A DNA stretch of 64,000 nucleotides from Paenibacillus sp. RC334 (GTDB lineage Bacteria; Bacillota; Bacilli; Paenibacillales; Paenibacillaceae), in the NCBI RefSeq assembly GCF_030034735.1, contig NZ_CP125370.1, positions 3,100,001 through 3,164,000 of the forward strand, read 5' to 3'. Below are positions 52,022 to 62,182 of this stretch, in pieces. A program made the translations under genes and the position numbers. Within the stretch, counting starts at the first letter, position 1. Every line of letters starts with the position of its first letter. Under the pieces are notes generated by a model. The model was not told the origin of the DNA, ran no database searches, and was given only the letters and a program-made list of their open reading frames with translations.

Positions 52022-54483
52022 TTATTCTATGGACTGGGAAGCCTGCGGCTCACTACGCGGCAGCACATTCACAATTTCGTCCTTCTTCTCCACAGGAGCC
52101 AGCAGCTTGCCTGTATCCTTGCGGTCGGTCAAAGGAGCTTTTTCCGAAAGGAAGGACATCGTCTGTCCATCTGCAGTGATCGCAAACAATTGAATAGCTT
52201 CACGGCAATAGAAGGCAGCCACAATCCGAGTTCCGTTCGAACGTACCCGTTTGCCTTCCTTGAATTCGAAGGTGGTGATTCCTTTACCGCCTCGTCCCTG
52301 AGCAGGATAATCCAGCAGAAGCGTACGCTTACCATAACCGGATTCGGTCAGCACCAGCACTTCTCCTTCATCCTCTTCCACCCACAGCGCTGCAACAATT
52401 TCATCGCCTTCCGCCAGCTGTATACCTTTGACACCAGCCGAGACGCGACCCATCGCATTAACCTCTTGCTCCTTGAAGCGTATGCTCATCCCAGCACGGG
52501 TAATCAACATAATATCCCGGGTGCCATCGCTTAGCGTTACCGATAATACTTCATCATCCCCTGCTACCTTGCAGGCTGCTACGGCACTGGAACGTTTCGT
52601 AGCATAGTCTTTCAGCTCTGTTCGCTTCACTTGACCCTTCTTCGTTACAAACACCAGACTTTTGCCGATTTCCTCCATGTTTTTGATAGGAATGACACTC
52701 ACGATCCGATCATCCTTGGTTAGAGGAATGACGTTAACAATCGGAGTTCCTGGCTCTTTCCACTTATACTCTGGCACCTGATGCACAGGCAATAAGAAAT
52801 ATTGTCCGCGCTGAGTGAAGACGAGCAACACATCAAGTGTGTTGACATCAAGCAACTGAGTGACATAATCTCCTTCCTTAACGCCAGAAGCTGAGCGCGC
52901 CCCACCGGAACGGGTGAAGGACAGCATACCTGTACGCTTCACATAGCCGTCTTTGGAAAGAGTCAGCAATACATCCTCTGCCCCAACCATGACTTCCAGA
53001 TTTACTTTAATCTCTTCAACCTCACCCTGTATGTCCGAACGGCGATCAATGCCGTACTTTTCACGAATTTCCAGCAGTTCCTTGCGAATCAAACTGATCA
53101 GCTTGCGATCACTTTCCAAAATAGAACGGTACTGTGTAATTTTTTTCTGGATTTCACTTAATTCCTTTTCCAGCGTAGTAATTTCCAAATTCGTGAGACG
53201 GTACAGCTGCAAGGTCAAAATAGAATCGGCCTGACGTTCGCTAAAGCCAAACATCCATTGCAAATTATTTTGCGCGTCCTGGCGGTTTTTGGAAGCTTTA
53301 ATGGCCGCAATGACCTCATCCAGAATGTTCAGCGCCTTGACCAAACCTTCCAGCACATGGGCGCGATCCTCCGCCTTTTCCAGCTCAAACTGGATACGGT
53401 GTGTGACAACTTCACGTTGATGGGCGATATATGCTTCCAAAATGGACTTCAATCCAAGCTGATGCGGCGCTTTGTTCACAATGGCTACCATGTTGAAGTT
53501 GTATGCCACCTGAAGGTCGGTTTTTTCAGCAAATAGGCCAAAATCCCTTCCGCATCGGCTTCCTTCTTCAGTTCCACCACAATTCGCAGACCGTTCCGAC
53601 CACTCTCGTCACGAACCTCGGCAATCCCTTCCACTTTTTTCTCCAGACGGATATTCTCCATGGCGGTTACGAGCCTTGATTTAACAATCTGGTATGGAAT
53701 CTCCGTAATGACCAGTTGCTGCTTACCTCCGCGCAAAGACTGAATTTCCGTTTTGGAACGGATATAAATACGCCCTTTACCTGTGCGATAAGCGTCTTTA
53801 ATGCCTTCGCCACCCATAATTAGTCCGCCAGTCGGGAAATCAGGACCTTTAATAAAGGTCATAATCTCTTCCAGCTCAATATCCGGCTTTTCCATCACAG
53901 CAATGCTGGCGTCAATGACCTCGCGTAAGCTGTGCGTCGGAATTTCAGTCGCAAATCCGGCCGAAATTCCGCTGGAGCCGTTTACTAGCAGATTCGGATA
54001 GCGGGAAGGTAGCACAACCGGCTCCTTTGCCGAGTTATCAAAGTTATCCTTGAACATAACCGTGCGTTTTTCGATATCACGCAGCATTTCCATCGCGATA
54101 GGAGACAGACGTGCCTCCGTGTACCGCATAGCGGCTGCCGGGTCATCGTCCTGGGAACCCCAGTTGCCGTGACCGTCCACCAGTACGTGACTCATTTTCC
54201 AAGGCTGCGCCATCCGCACCATACCATCGTAAATCGACGAGTCACCGTGGGGGTGATAATTACCCATCACATCCCCGACGGTTTTGGCAGATTTCCGATA
54301 AGCCTTATCCGGTGTGTTGCCGGAATCGTACATGGAGTACAGAATCCGGCGCTGTACTGGCTTTAACCCATCCCGCACATCGGGTATTGCCCGATCCTGA
54401 ATAATATATTTGGAATATCGGCCAAAGCGGTCACCGACCACTTCCTCCAGAAAAGCTGGCAAAAATTGCTCCGATAAGCTCAT
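52022..54483 (-). CDS. parC: DNA topoisomerase IV subunit A, split by a one-base slip
   Basis: ParC cuts and rejoins DNA to separate daughter chromosomes. The N-terminal frame (53485-54483) has the active-site Tyr in [10 protein letters not shown] (about residue 120) and the quinolone region [10 protein letters not shown]. The second frame (52022-53509) has the coiled-coil arm and the C-terminal beta-pinwheel with repeats such as D-G-Y-V-K-R-T. The frame breaks at the A run at 53521-53526: six A give a stop, seven A give [13 protein letters not shown] and an 820-residue protein of normal size. As parC is essential, this is very probably a sequence error. It follows parE by 22 bases. Confidence 0.93.
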
Positions 54484-54505
54484 GTATACACCTCATTTGA
54501 TAGCA

Positions 54506-56485
54506 CTACTCTACATACTCCGTAAAATCTACGTTTTCCACAATCCAGCGCTTGCGAGGATCAACCTTGTCGCCCATCAACGTGGACACACGGCGTTCAG
54601 CCTTGGCTGCATCCTCAATCTGGACGCGCAGCAAGGTACGTGACTCGGGATTCATCGTTGTTTCCCATAACTGATCAGGGTTCATCTCCCCGAGTCCTTT
54701 ATAGCGTTGAAGCTCAAAATTCCGTCCAAACTCCTTTAAGTAATTGTCAAGCTGCTCGTCAGTCCAGGCATAACGTACCGTTTCGAGCTTACCTGACTTA
54801 CGGGTTATTTTATACAATGGCGGTTGAGCGATAAATATGCGTCCCGCATCAATCAGCTCTTTCATATACCGATAAAAGAACGTCAGCAGCAACACTTGAA
54901 TGTGCGCGCCGTCTGTATCCGCATCCGTCATAATGATGATTTTGGAATAATTGCTGTCTTCCAGCGTAAATTCTGTTCCTACCCCTGCCCCGATTGCTGC
55001 TGTAATCGCGCGGTACTCATCATTTTTCATAACATCCGCCAGCTTGGATTTCTCCGGGTTCATCGGCTTGCCCTTCAATGGCAAAATAGCCTGAATTTTG
55101 GAATCCCGTCCCTGCTTCGCCGATCCTCCAGCCGAATCACCTTCCACGATAAACAGCTCGTTTCGTGTAAAATCCTTGGACTGCGCAGGCGATAGCTTGC
55201 CATTCAGATTAGAGCTTTCACTGCGTTTCTTGCCGGAACGCATTTCGTCACGAGCCTTACGTGCTGCTTCACGCGCTCTGGACGCCTGAACTGCCTTTTT
55301 GATTAACGTTTGCGCGACCTGCGGATTTTCCTCCAGAAAACGCTGCATCTGCTCCGATACAATTGCATCCACCGTACTGCGTGCGGAAGCGCTACCCAGC
55401 TGATCCTTCGTCTGACCGACGAATTCAACCTCGGCCATCTTGACACTGATTACGGCCATCATTCCCTCACGTAAATCATTGCCTTCCAGATTCTTATCCT
55501 TTTCCTTCAGCATTACCGTGCGTCGCGCATAGTCGTTCATGACACGGGTGTAAGCGGTTTTGAAGCCCGTTTCATGCGTACCCCCGCCGCGTGTCGGAAT
55601 GGAGTTGACAAACGAAGCAATCGTTTCGGTATAACCTGCGTTGTACTGAATGGCAATTTCCACCTCAACGTCTTCCTTCTCCGCGTTGAAGTGAATGACG
55701 TCATGCAGCACGTCCTTGCCTTCATTCAGAAAAGCGACAAACTGACTTGCTCCGCCCTCATAAAAATACTCATCCGACTTCCCGCTGCGTTCATCTTTAA
55801 GTTGGATACGAAGACCCGAGTTCAGAAAAGCAATTTCCTGAAGCCGTTCGGCCAGCGTATCGTAGTTGAAATGAATGCCTGCCTGGAATACGCGAATATC
55901 CGGTTTAAAAGTAATTTTGGTGCCCGTCTTGTTGGTATTGCCCAGCACTTCAAGGCCTGTGGTCGGTTCCCCAACATGCTCCACGCCCTTCTTGTCCTGC
56001 CAATATTCAAACCGCTGACGGTGAATCTTGCCGTCCCGGTAAATTTCCACTTCAAGCCATTCCGAAAGAGCGTTCGTTACGGACGCGCCCACACCGTGTA
56101 GACCCCCGGACTTTTTATATCCCGAACCGCCGAACTTACCTCCGGCGTGCAAAATGGTAAATACTACCTGCGGTGTAGGAATTCCCGTTTTGTGCATTCC
56201 CGTAGGAATACCACGTCCGTTGTCTGTTACTGTAACGGAACCGTCCTTATGCATTGCAATGTCAATGCGGGAGCAAAACTTGGCAAGATGCTCATCCACC
56301 GCGTTGTCCACAATTTCCCATACCAAATGATGTAGTCCCGAAGAACTGGTGCTCCCAATATACATGCCCGGCCGTTTGCGAACTGCCACAAGCCCTTCGA
56401 GCACTTGAATGTCGTCCACGCCATATTCCGAAGCTCCGTTCTGAGTGCCGGTCGCTCCCGCAGACAAGTCGATTTTGTCGACCAT
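54506..56485 (-). CDS. parE: DNA topoisomerase IV subunit B
   Basis: A 659-residue ATPase subunit. GHKL ATP-binding motifs: E-I-V-D-N-A-V-D-E near residue 51, D-N-G-R-G-I-P, and G-L-H-G-V-G-A. The TOPRIM domain has E-G-D-S-A-G-G-S-A, P-L-K-G-K and D-A-D-T-D-G-A-H. It differs from GyrB in genomic pairing with parC and in length. GGGGGAG lies five bases before the ATG. First gene of the parE-parC operon. Confidence 0.96.
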   Translation of the reverse strand: MVDKIDLSAGATGTQNGASEYGVDDIQVLEGLVAVRKRPGMYIGSTSSSGLHHLVWEIVDNAVDEHLAKFCSRIDIAMHKDGSVTVTDNGRGIPTGMHKTGIPTPQVVFTILHAGGKFGGSGYKKSGGLHGVGASVTNALSEWLEVEIYRDGKIHRQRFEYWQDKKGVEHVGEPTTGLEVLGNTNKTGTKITFKPDIRVFQAGIHFNYDTLAERLQEIAFLNSGLRIQLKDERSGKSDEYFYEGGASQFVAFLNEGKDVLHDVIHFNAEKEDVEVEIAIQYNAGYTETIASFVNSIPTRGGGTHETGFKTAYTRVMNDYARRTVMLKEKDKNLEGNDLREGMMAVISVKMAEVEFVGQTKDQLGSASARSTVDAIVSEQMQRFLEENPQVAQTLIKKAVQASRAREAARKARDEMRSGKKRSESSNLNGKLSPAQSKDFTRNELFIVEGDSAGGSAKQGRDSKIQAILPLKGKPMNPEKSKLADVMKNDEYRAITAAIGAGVGTEFTLEDSNYSKIIIMTDADTDGAHIQVLLLTFFYRYMKELIDAGRIFIAQPPLYKITRKSGKLETVRYAWTDEQLDNYLKEFGRNFELQRYKGLGEMNPDQLWETTMNPESRTLLRVQIEDAAKAERRVSTLMGDKVDPRKRWIVENVDFTEYVE

Positions 56486-56583
56486 TCATGCTCCCCCTTT
56501 GTCTAATCGTAACCGTGTTTTGCCTTATTCTTGATGATTTTCACCAAAAATGCAAACAGATGTTTTCTTTTACCTTGTCCATT

Positions 56584-57573
56584 TTAATTCAATATATCCC
56601 GTTTCGTAAAGACGGCGAATGAAACAATCAGCGCCGCAGCCCCCCAAATGCCCAATACAGCTAAAGAAAACGGCAAGGTCATCCCCTCAATCGGGGCGGG
56701 GCTTCCTGATAAATAATCGGTCAATTCGAGGTTAACCATAAATAAATATTTGGCGCTCTGCCAGGATGAGGCCATGTTCGTTAAAATTGTGCCCGAAATG
56801 AGCGCAGCCATCATCACCACAATGCTTGCCGCCGTACTACGTACCAGCACCGAAACCATAAAGGCAAGCGAAGCCACCACGAGGCTGACGAACCAGATCA
56901 ACCCGGCTTGCAGCATCAGATAGTGCCATTGCGGGATCGCATGTACCGCTGACACATCCACCGTGGAGCCAACAATTTGGAAGCCCGTAAATACCGGAAC
57001 GTTAAAGCCTTTAAAACCAAAAAACAGTCCCGATATAAGATAACTGATCACAAACACAGCCAAAATGATGAGCGAAACGAACATATACAGCGTTAGCAGC
57101 TTGCTCAGCAGCACCTTCCACCGCCTGACAGGACGAGTCAGCAGCATTTTTATCGTACCCGTCGTCCGTTCTCCTGAAACCAGATCGGAGGCAATCGCCA
57201 TAATGAGCAATGGAACGAACAAATTAATGGAATTGTCCATAAACTCTCTGGTAAAGGTTACACCACTTGGTTCATTCGGGTTCACGTCATTTTCCAGATA
57301 ATATTGCATTTGTTGAACAAATACTCGCCTGTAGGTCTTCCATTCCTCCGGAACCCGGTCGCTTCCCAGCGAATTTTGGTTATCCGTAATGGCCTGACGC
57401 AACTCCTGCCGCCAGTCATTGCCGAATTTTTCGCGGTTATTTTCCGCCACCTTCATCTGAGCGTACGTAAAAATCGGCACAAGCACAAGCAAAACAAGTA
57501 AAATGACATAAAATCGTTTCTTCTTGATGATTTTGAGTGTTTCATTTTGTACGAGCGGTAAAATGTTATTCAA
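56584..57573 (-). CDS. ABC-2 type transporter permease
   Basis: A permease of about 329 residues with an N-terminal helix, a large extracellular loop (residues 45-105), and five more helices, typical of ABC-2 permeases such as BcrB-like and YtrF-like proteins. The segment S-G-E-R-T-T-G-T-I-K-M-L-L-T-R-P follows the first helices and is characteristic. GTG 57582 is too near the GGAAGG site, so the TTG at 57573 is the better start. It overlaps the ATPase gene. Substrate unknown; export of peptides or lipids is usual. Confidence 0.85.
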   Translation of the reverse strand: MNNILPLVQNETLKIIKKKRFYVILLVLLVLVPIFTYAQMKVAENNREKFGNDWRQELRQAITDNQNSLGSDRVPEEWKTYRRVFVQQMQYYLENDVNPNEPSGVTFTREFMDNSINLFVPLLIMAIASDLVSGERTTGTIKMLLTRPVRRWKVLLSKLLTLYMFVSLIILAVFVISYLISGLFFGFKGFNVPVFTGFQIVGSTVDVSAVHAIPQWHYLMLQAGLIWFVSLVVASLAFMVSVLVRSTAASIVVMMAALISGTILTNMASSWQSAKYLFMVNLELTDYLSGSPAPIEGMTLPFSLAVLGIWGAAALIVSFAVFTKRDILN

Positions 57574-58642
57574 GAATCTCACCTTCCGTCATTTTCAGGA
57601 ATAGCTGCTCCAGTGTAGGGTTGATTTTGGTTACACCTTTAACGGAAATGCCGGAAGCCGTCATTTGTACGACCAGCTCCGCGATATGCTCTTCGTCCAT
57701 TTCTGTAAAAATAGCATCCGCTCCGCTGCCTGCAACAATGCTGTCATCAATCAGTTCATCGGCGTTCGTAATGATTTGTACATGCGGAGAGCCTTCTAAC
57801 AGGGCAAGACCCTGATCATGGGGCTCCAGTTGCCATACGGCCATACGCGAATGTGTTTCAACCAATTCCCTCACACCGCCAACAGCAAGCACTCGTCCTC
57901 GACTGATAATAGCGACACGATCACACAGCAACTGGATTTCACTAAGCAAATGACTGGAAACAAATACAGCCATACCCTCTGCCGCTAACAGACGGATAAA
58001 AGCTCTCATTTCCTTGATCCCTTTGGGGTCCAGCCCGTTCGTTGGTTCATCCAGAATAAGCAGCTTGGGTTTGCCAAGCAAGGCCTGGGCAATACCGAGA
58101 CGCTGGCGCATCCCGAGAGAATACGTACTTACTTTATCATGAATACGGCGATCCAGCCGCACCAGCTCCACCACTTCACGAATACGCTGTTCATCCACAC
58201 CCGGCTGCATCCGGGCAAAATGCTCCAGATTTTCCCACCCTGTCAGATAGCTGTATACCTCCGGATTTTCCACAATAGAACCGATATGCTGCAATGCCTG
58301 CTCCGGATCACGGTTTACATTATGACCACATACGGTAATGGTGCCCTCGGTAGGCTTGATCAGATCGACCAGCATACGGATGGTCGTTGTTTTTCCAGCT
58401 CCATTGGGACCAAGAAAGCCAAAAATTTCGCCCGCACGCACATCGAATGTTACATCGTGAATGATCATTTTTCGTCCGATACGCTTTTTGACGTGCTGAA
58501 CAGAGAGAACGGTTTCGTTGTTGCTTCTGCTTCCGTCTGCACTGCCGAACTGATTGTCGGAATGATAGCCGGATGCTCCATCTGTGGTTGTCGAAGTCCT
58601 TGCTACATCGGTCTCGGTCTTGTCAGCAGATTGGATACCCAT
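57566..58642 (-). CDS. ABC-2 transporter ATP-binding protein
   Basis: A 358-residue ATPase: Walker A G-P-N-G-A-G-K-T-T-T, signature Y-S-L-G-M-R-Q-R, Walker B L-L-I-L-D-E-P-T-N-G-L-D-P, and H-loop V-S-S-H. The first 45 residues are a polar Ser/Asp/Asn-rich extension absent from most relatives. The ATG at 58642 overlaps the stop of the hydrolase gene (TGATG) and has GGAGGG eight bases upstream. The C-terminal 100 residues form the regulatory domain common in this group. Confidence 0.92.
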   Translation of the reverse strand: MGIQSADKTETDVARTSTTTDGASGYHSDNQFGSADGSRSNNETVLSVQHVKKRIGRKMIIHDVTFDVRAGEIFGFLGPNGAGKTTTIRMLVDLIKPTEGTITVCGHNVNRDPEQALQHIGSIVENPEVYSYLTGWENLEHFARMQPGVDEQRIREVVELVRLDRRIHDKVSTYSLGMRQRLGIAQALLGKPKLLILDEPTNGLDPKGIKEMRAFIRLLAAEGMAVFVSSHLLSEIQLLCDRVAIISRGRVLAVGGVRELVETHSRMAVWQLEPHDQGLALLEGSPHVQIITNADELIDDSIVAGSGADAIFTEMDEEHIAELVVQMTASGISVKGVTKINPTLEQLFLKMTEGEILE

Positions 58643-59553
58643 CACTTGTTCCCTCCCTTCTTCACATCAGCAGGTTGGCTGCTCGTGGACTTTTGTCCAT
58701 CCTCCGTATTGTCGCCTTCCTTGGCCGCTACTACCGCAAACCCTTGAGCGATACGCTCAGCAATTGCCTGATAGCCCTGTCCGTTAGGATGAAAATGATC
58801 AGAGGATAAATAAACCGACAAATTTTGCTGAAATAAATCGAAGGTTGGAATCAGCGTCATATTACTGTTTTGATTGGTAATCGCCATAGCAGCCAGATTC
58901 CATTCCGTCACGACGAGATTTCCCGGAATTTTCATTTCCGGCAGGTCACTGAATGGATTATATAGTCCAACGTATATAATTTTAGCCTTCGGATTGATTT
59001 TTCCGACTTTTATCAGCACTTTTTGCAAACGCTTGGCTGCATCAGGCAGAGCCTTGCGCAAGCCATTAAGCGTAGGTGGCTCTTTGCCGGTTTGGGCAGC
59101 TTGTGCCCCCTGAAACAAATCATTTCCGCCAATGGACACAATAATAACATTGGCCTTTTTCAACACATAGGCCACGCCAGGCTCATCCAGTTTGGTCAAA
59201 AGTCCCTGAGTCGTCAGCCCGTTAATGCCCAGATTGTTAATGAGCTGAGCCTTATGGCCTTCCTGATCATTTAACAAGGTCACCGACCGTCGTACAAAAC
59301 CGCTGCCTGAGTCATCGCCAGTTCCTTTCGCCAGCGAATCTCCAATGGCAGCTACCCGAAACTCCCCCGTCTGAGTTGCAGCGGATGGCGCATTTTGTAT
59401 CTGCGATGAACCCGAATTTACAGGTTTGGTGCTAACGAGCGGCTCTGGAGCCGTAATGCTTCGTACTGCGGTAATAAATCCGTACAATAATAGCAGTGTG
59501 GCGGCGATGGACACGGAACCGACAGACCGCCAGATCCATTTTGATGAATTCAC
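58642..59553 (-). CDS. Membrane-anchored SGNH/GDSL hydrolase
   Basis: A 303-residue esterase-type protein. One N-terminal membrane helix (about residues 12-30) places the catalytic domain outside. SGNH blocks: G-D-S-L (Ser nucleophile), N-L-G-I-N-G-L-T-T, I-G-G-N-D-L, and D-H-F-H-P-N-G. The GTG at 59553 with AGGAGGG upstream is preferred to the longer frame to 59613. It is cotranscribed and coupled with the ABC-2 ATPase, so hydrolase and transporter probably act on the same envelope compound or antibiotic. Confidence 0.87.
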   Translation of the reverse strand: MNSSKWIWRSVGSVSIAATLLLLYGFITAVRSITAPEPLVSTKPVNSGSSQIQNAPSAATQTGEFRVAAIGDSLAKGTGDDSGSGFVRRSVTLLNDQEGHKAQLINNLGINGLTTQGLLTKLDEPGVAYVLKKANVIIVSIGGNDLFQGAQAAQTGKEPPTLNGLRKALPDAAKRLQKVLIKVGKINPKAKIIYVGLYNPFSDLPEMKIPGNLVVTEWNLAAMAITNQNSNMTLIPTFDLFQQNLSVYLSSDHFHPNGQGYQAIAERIAQGFAVVAAKEGDNTEDGQKSTSSQPADVKKGGNK

Positions 59554-59771
59554 TCGTGTTCCCTCCTGATAACTTGGTGAAATAAACATAAAGCTTCTCA
59601 TATCATTTTGCAAATAAACCGTTCTGAGTGTTATGAAGCATACATAGCATTTTGCAACAATCCCAAGAGCGATTTCAAATCAGCAATATAGAGATCGAAA
59701 CGGTTTAGTTCGTCTATTTATTGTACTTTCGAGCGTTGGGAATCGAATGATGCAAAATGCTGAAGTATGCT

Positions 59772-59800
59772 AAAAAGGATGGCATATCGCCATCCTTTTT
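59772..59800 (-). terminator. Terminator after AIM24-like gene
   Basis: AAAAAGGATGGC and GCCATCCTTTTT form a 12-bp stem with a 5-base loop; the T run serves the minus-strand gene ending at 59856. Confidence 0.8.
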
Positions 59801-59855
59801 ATTACGACTTTTTGGTTCGTACAGCTCATCCTTTACCTCTGCATAGATGAAAACC

Positions 59856-60536
59856 TCACTTGCTATCGGGTATAAAGCTTTTGATCCATTGTCCGAAGCT
59901 GCCCGGATTTCTGGTTTGGATCAATACCGTCCCCTCGCCGCGAAAACGGCATACAAGTGCTTCTCCGCTCGTTACACTGGACAACCAGCCTTTGGACGCT
60001 TTTTCAATTTTGTAATCCATATAGTCTGGCCATGCCACCAGATGAGCGTTATCAATAATACGCTCCTCTCCGGGTGCAACATAAATCGGATGAATGGCTC
60101 CGTAAGAGGATAAAAACACTGTTCCGCGACCGCTGATTTCAACGATAAAAAAACCTTCGCCCGAGAACAATCCTTTCATCAGATTCTGCATTTTAGTGCT
60201 GACCTCAATGCCCTCCGTACACGCCAAGAAGCCATCCTTTTGCACCAAAAGTCTATACGTACCGTCCAATTCTACTGCTTGTACATCGCCTATACTTGCC
60301 GGAGCAAGCAGCACTTCAGCTGGCCCTCGAGATGCTCTCAGCTCCTGAAAAAAGAATTTCTCCCCGCTCAGCATCCGGCCTAAACCGCGCAACAATCCAC
60401 CATCCACAGTCCCCTTTATATCCACGCTGGAAGACATGGAAACCATAGCTCCCATCTCCGCTTTAATCGTTTCTCCGGGGTTCATCTGTACCTTGAGCAT
60501 AGCAAAAGCACCTTCATGCACAATTTCGTAGCTCAT
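59856..60536 (-). CDS. AIM24/TIGR00266 family protein
   Basis: A 226-residue all-beta protein of the family with AIM24-like repeats. Visible blocks are M-V-S-M-S-S-S-V-D, G-L-L-R-G-L-G-R-M-L-S-G-E, and F-S-G-E-G-F-F-I-V-E. The family is widespread but without a known function in bacteria. The ATG at 60536 with AGGTGA upstream is preferred to an in-frame start at 60557. It is monocistronic. Confidence 0.8.
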   Translation of the reverse strand: MSYEIVHEGAFAMLKVQMNPGETIKAEMGAMVSMSSSVDIKGTVDGGLLRGLGRMLSGEKFFFQELRASRGPAEVLLAPASIGDVQAVELDGTYRLLVQKDGFLACTEGIEVSTKMQNLMKGLFSGEGFFIVEISGRGTVFLSSYGAIHPIYVAPGEERIIDNAHLVAWPDYMDYKIEKASKGWLSSVTSGEALVCRFRGEGTVLIQTRNPGSFGQWIKSFIPDSK

Positions 60537-60778
60537 TCGTTCACCTGACTTTCCCATAAGTTATTAGTTATCAATATAGCTTTGTGTTATCATACTATAC
60601 TTGCCGTACTTATGCCTGTTCTTGCATATAAGTAAAAGTGATAGATAAGCACACCCGTAGAGGGGCAAACAGCGTAAAAAGCCCGCTGAACGTGTCAGCA
60701 GGCCTTGAATTTAGCGTTAGGTTGTCAGTATAATGTCATAACATAATGACGTTTGAAACGCTTTTTTATGATCGACTT

Positions 60779-61516
60779 TTAGTTACGTGTAAATTCCTGT
60801 ACCCAGTATCCATTATAGTAAGCTACACCGATTTGTGTATATTCTGCCTTCAAAATATTTTCACGGTGTCCCTGACTGTTCATCCAGGCTTTCATAACTT
60901 CTTGCGGCGTTTGTTGTCCCATCGCAATATTTTCACCCGCATACGTATAAGTTACGCCGAATTTCTTCATCATATCAAATGGTGAGCCGTAAGTCGGTGA
61001 TGTATGGGAAAAGTAATTATTTGTACTCATATCCTTCGCCTTGGCCAAAGCTACTTCGGTAAGCTTCGCGTTAGAAGCGAGTGGGCTCAAACCTTTTTGG
61101 CTACGCTCGTTATTCACCAGTTTTACTACTTCTGCTGCAAATTGAGACTTACTGAGCTGTGCATCCGAACCGGCGGACTGACCTGCTCCTGAATTCGTAT
61201 TTTGAGCTTTCGACTGTTTGTTGGTAGCAGGCTGTGAACCTTTTTGGTTAGCCGGCTTTGCCACTTGCTTGTCGGAAGAAGGATTCGTCGTCTTTGTTTT
61301 CGCTTGATCCTGTCCGGACAAATCCTGAATTACGGTCTTCGTAATCGTAGTCGTTCCATTAGAGGTATTCACCGTAAATCCGTTATCCTTGAACCATTGT
61401 TGTAATTGGGCAGACAAATCGTCAGCTGGTGAAGCTGATGCCGGAACGATGAATCCTGCGGATAACATAGCGGTTAAACTTCCCATCACCAGTGTTTTTT
61501 TCAACATATTCTTCAT
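60779..61516 (-). CDS. Secreted CAP/SCP-domain protein, YkwD-like
   Basis: A 245-residue secreted protein. Signal peptide at residues 1-28 (A-S-A-S-P cleavage region), then a Ser/Thr/Gln/Lys linker to about residue 120, then the CAP domain: V-V-K-L-V-N-N-E-R, F-S-H-T-S-P, G-E-N-I-A-M-G and G-H-R-E-N-I-L. The His and Glu residues of the CAP cavity are present. YkwD-like proteins appear on spores and in the medium; the function is unproven. AAGGAG precedes the ATG. Confidence 0.88.
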   Translation of the reverse strand: MKNMLKKTLVMGSLTAMLSAGFIVPASASPADDLSAQLQQWFKDNGFTVNTSNGTTTITKTVIQDLSGQDQAKTKTTNPSSDKQVAKPANQKGSQPATNKQSKAQNTNSGAGQSAGSDAQLSKSQFAAEVVKLVNNERSQKGLSPLASNAKLTEVALAKAKDMSTNNYFSHTSPTYGSPFDMMKKFGVTYTYAGENIAMGQQTPQEVMKAWMNSQGHRENILKAEYTQIGVAYYNGYWVQEFTRN

Positions 61517-61720
61517 TTCGTCATCTCCTTGTTGTATAGTGCCTTGTTGTGAACCTGCCTGGTTACAACTTTGTAATCTTTACTCTAGCAGTATAACATG
61601 TTTCATAGCAGGATCAATGGTATAAAAGTTGGAAAAAAATAGCCCCGCTCGGCAATGGCCTAAACGGGACTGATCTATGGTAATGAGGCTCTGAATATAA
61701 TCCGGGCTTGTACAGGGCTG

Positions 61721-62182
61721 TTATTTAAGCTTTTTGCTAAAACGGTAGCCTTGCTTTTCAAAGCCGATTCGGTTGTAGAAAGCTTGGGCCTCTATTTGTT
61801 TGATGCGGTTATTCGCTCCGGTAATGAACAAATGAAAGCTTCCTTGTGCACGTCCCCACTCCTCACCGCAGGCCACCAAGCGCTTGCCGATGCCCTCGCC
61901 GCGATACTCCTTGCTCACGACCAGCATGGTGATTTGTACGGCAGGATCAGGATAAGCCAGGCTTTGAGCCGTATGCATGCCGATTACGCCGACAACACGA
62001 CCATCCATTTCTGCGACCATCATATTTGCTTGGCAGTCCTCCTGCGTAGTTCCCATAACTTCTTTCATCACACCACAAGTCATCGGATATCCGACTTCTC
62101 TTAGCAGTCCTGTTACGGCTTCGCAATCGCCAAGCTCTACGGAACGAATTGTCAGTACTGGAAACATCACATTGTTAGACAT
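61721..62182 (-). CDS. GNAT family N-acetyltransferase
   Basis: A 153-residue acetyltransferase. The acetyl-CoA-binding motif is [10 protein letters not shown], and the C-terminal [13 protein letters not shown] is typical. Its start overlaps the end of purT by 8 bases, so it is translated with purT. GGAGG lies six bases upstream. The substrate is unknown. Confidence 0.85.
   Translation of the reverse strand: MSNNVMFPVLTIRSVELGDCEAVTGLLREVGYPMTCGVMKEVMGTTQEDCQANMMVAEMDGRVVGVIGMHTAQSLAYPDPAVQITMLVVSKEYRGEGIGKRLVACGEEWGRAQGSFHLFITGANNRIKQIEAQAFYNRIGFEKQGYRFSKKLK

Noticed and set aside
51761..52534. 257-codon plus-strand ORF
   Set aside because: Much of it is antisense to the conserved end of parC, and no motif or ribosome binding site supports it.
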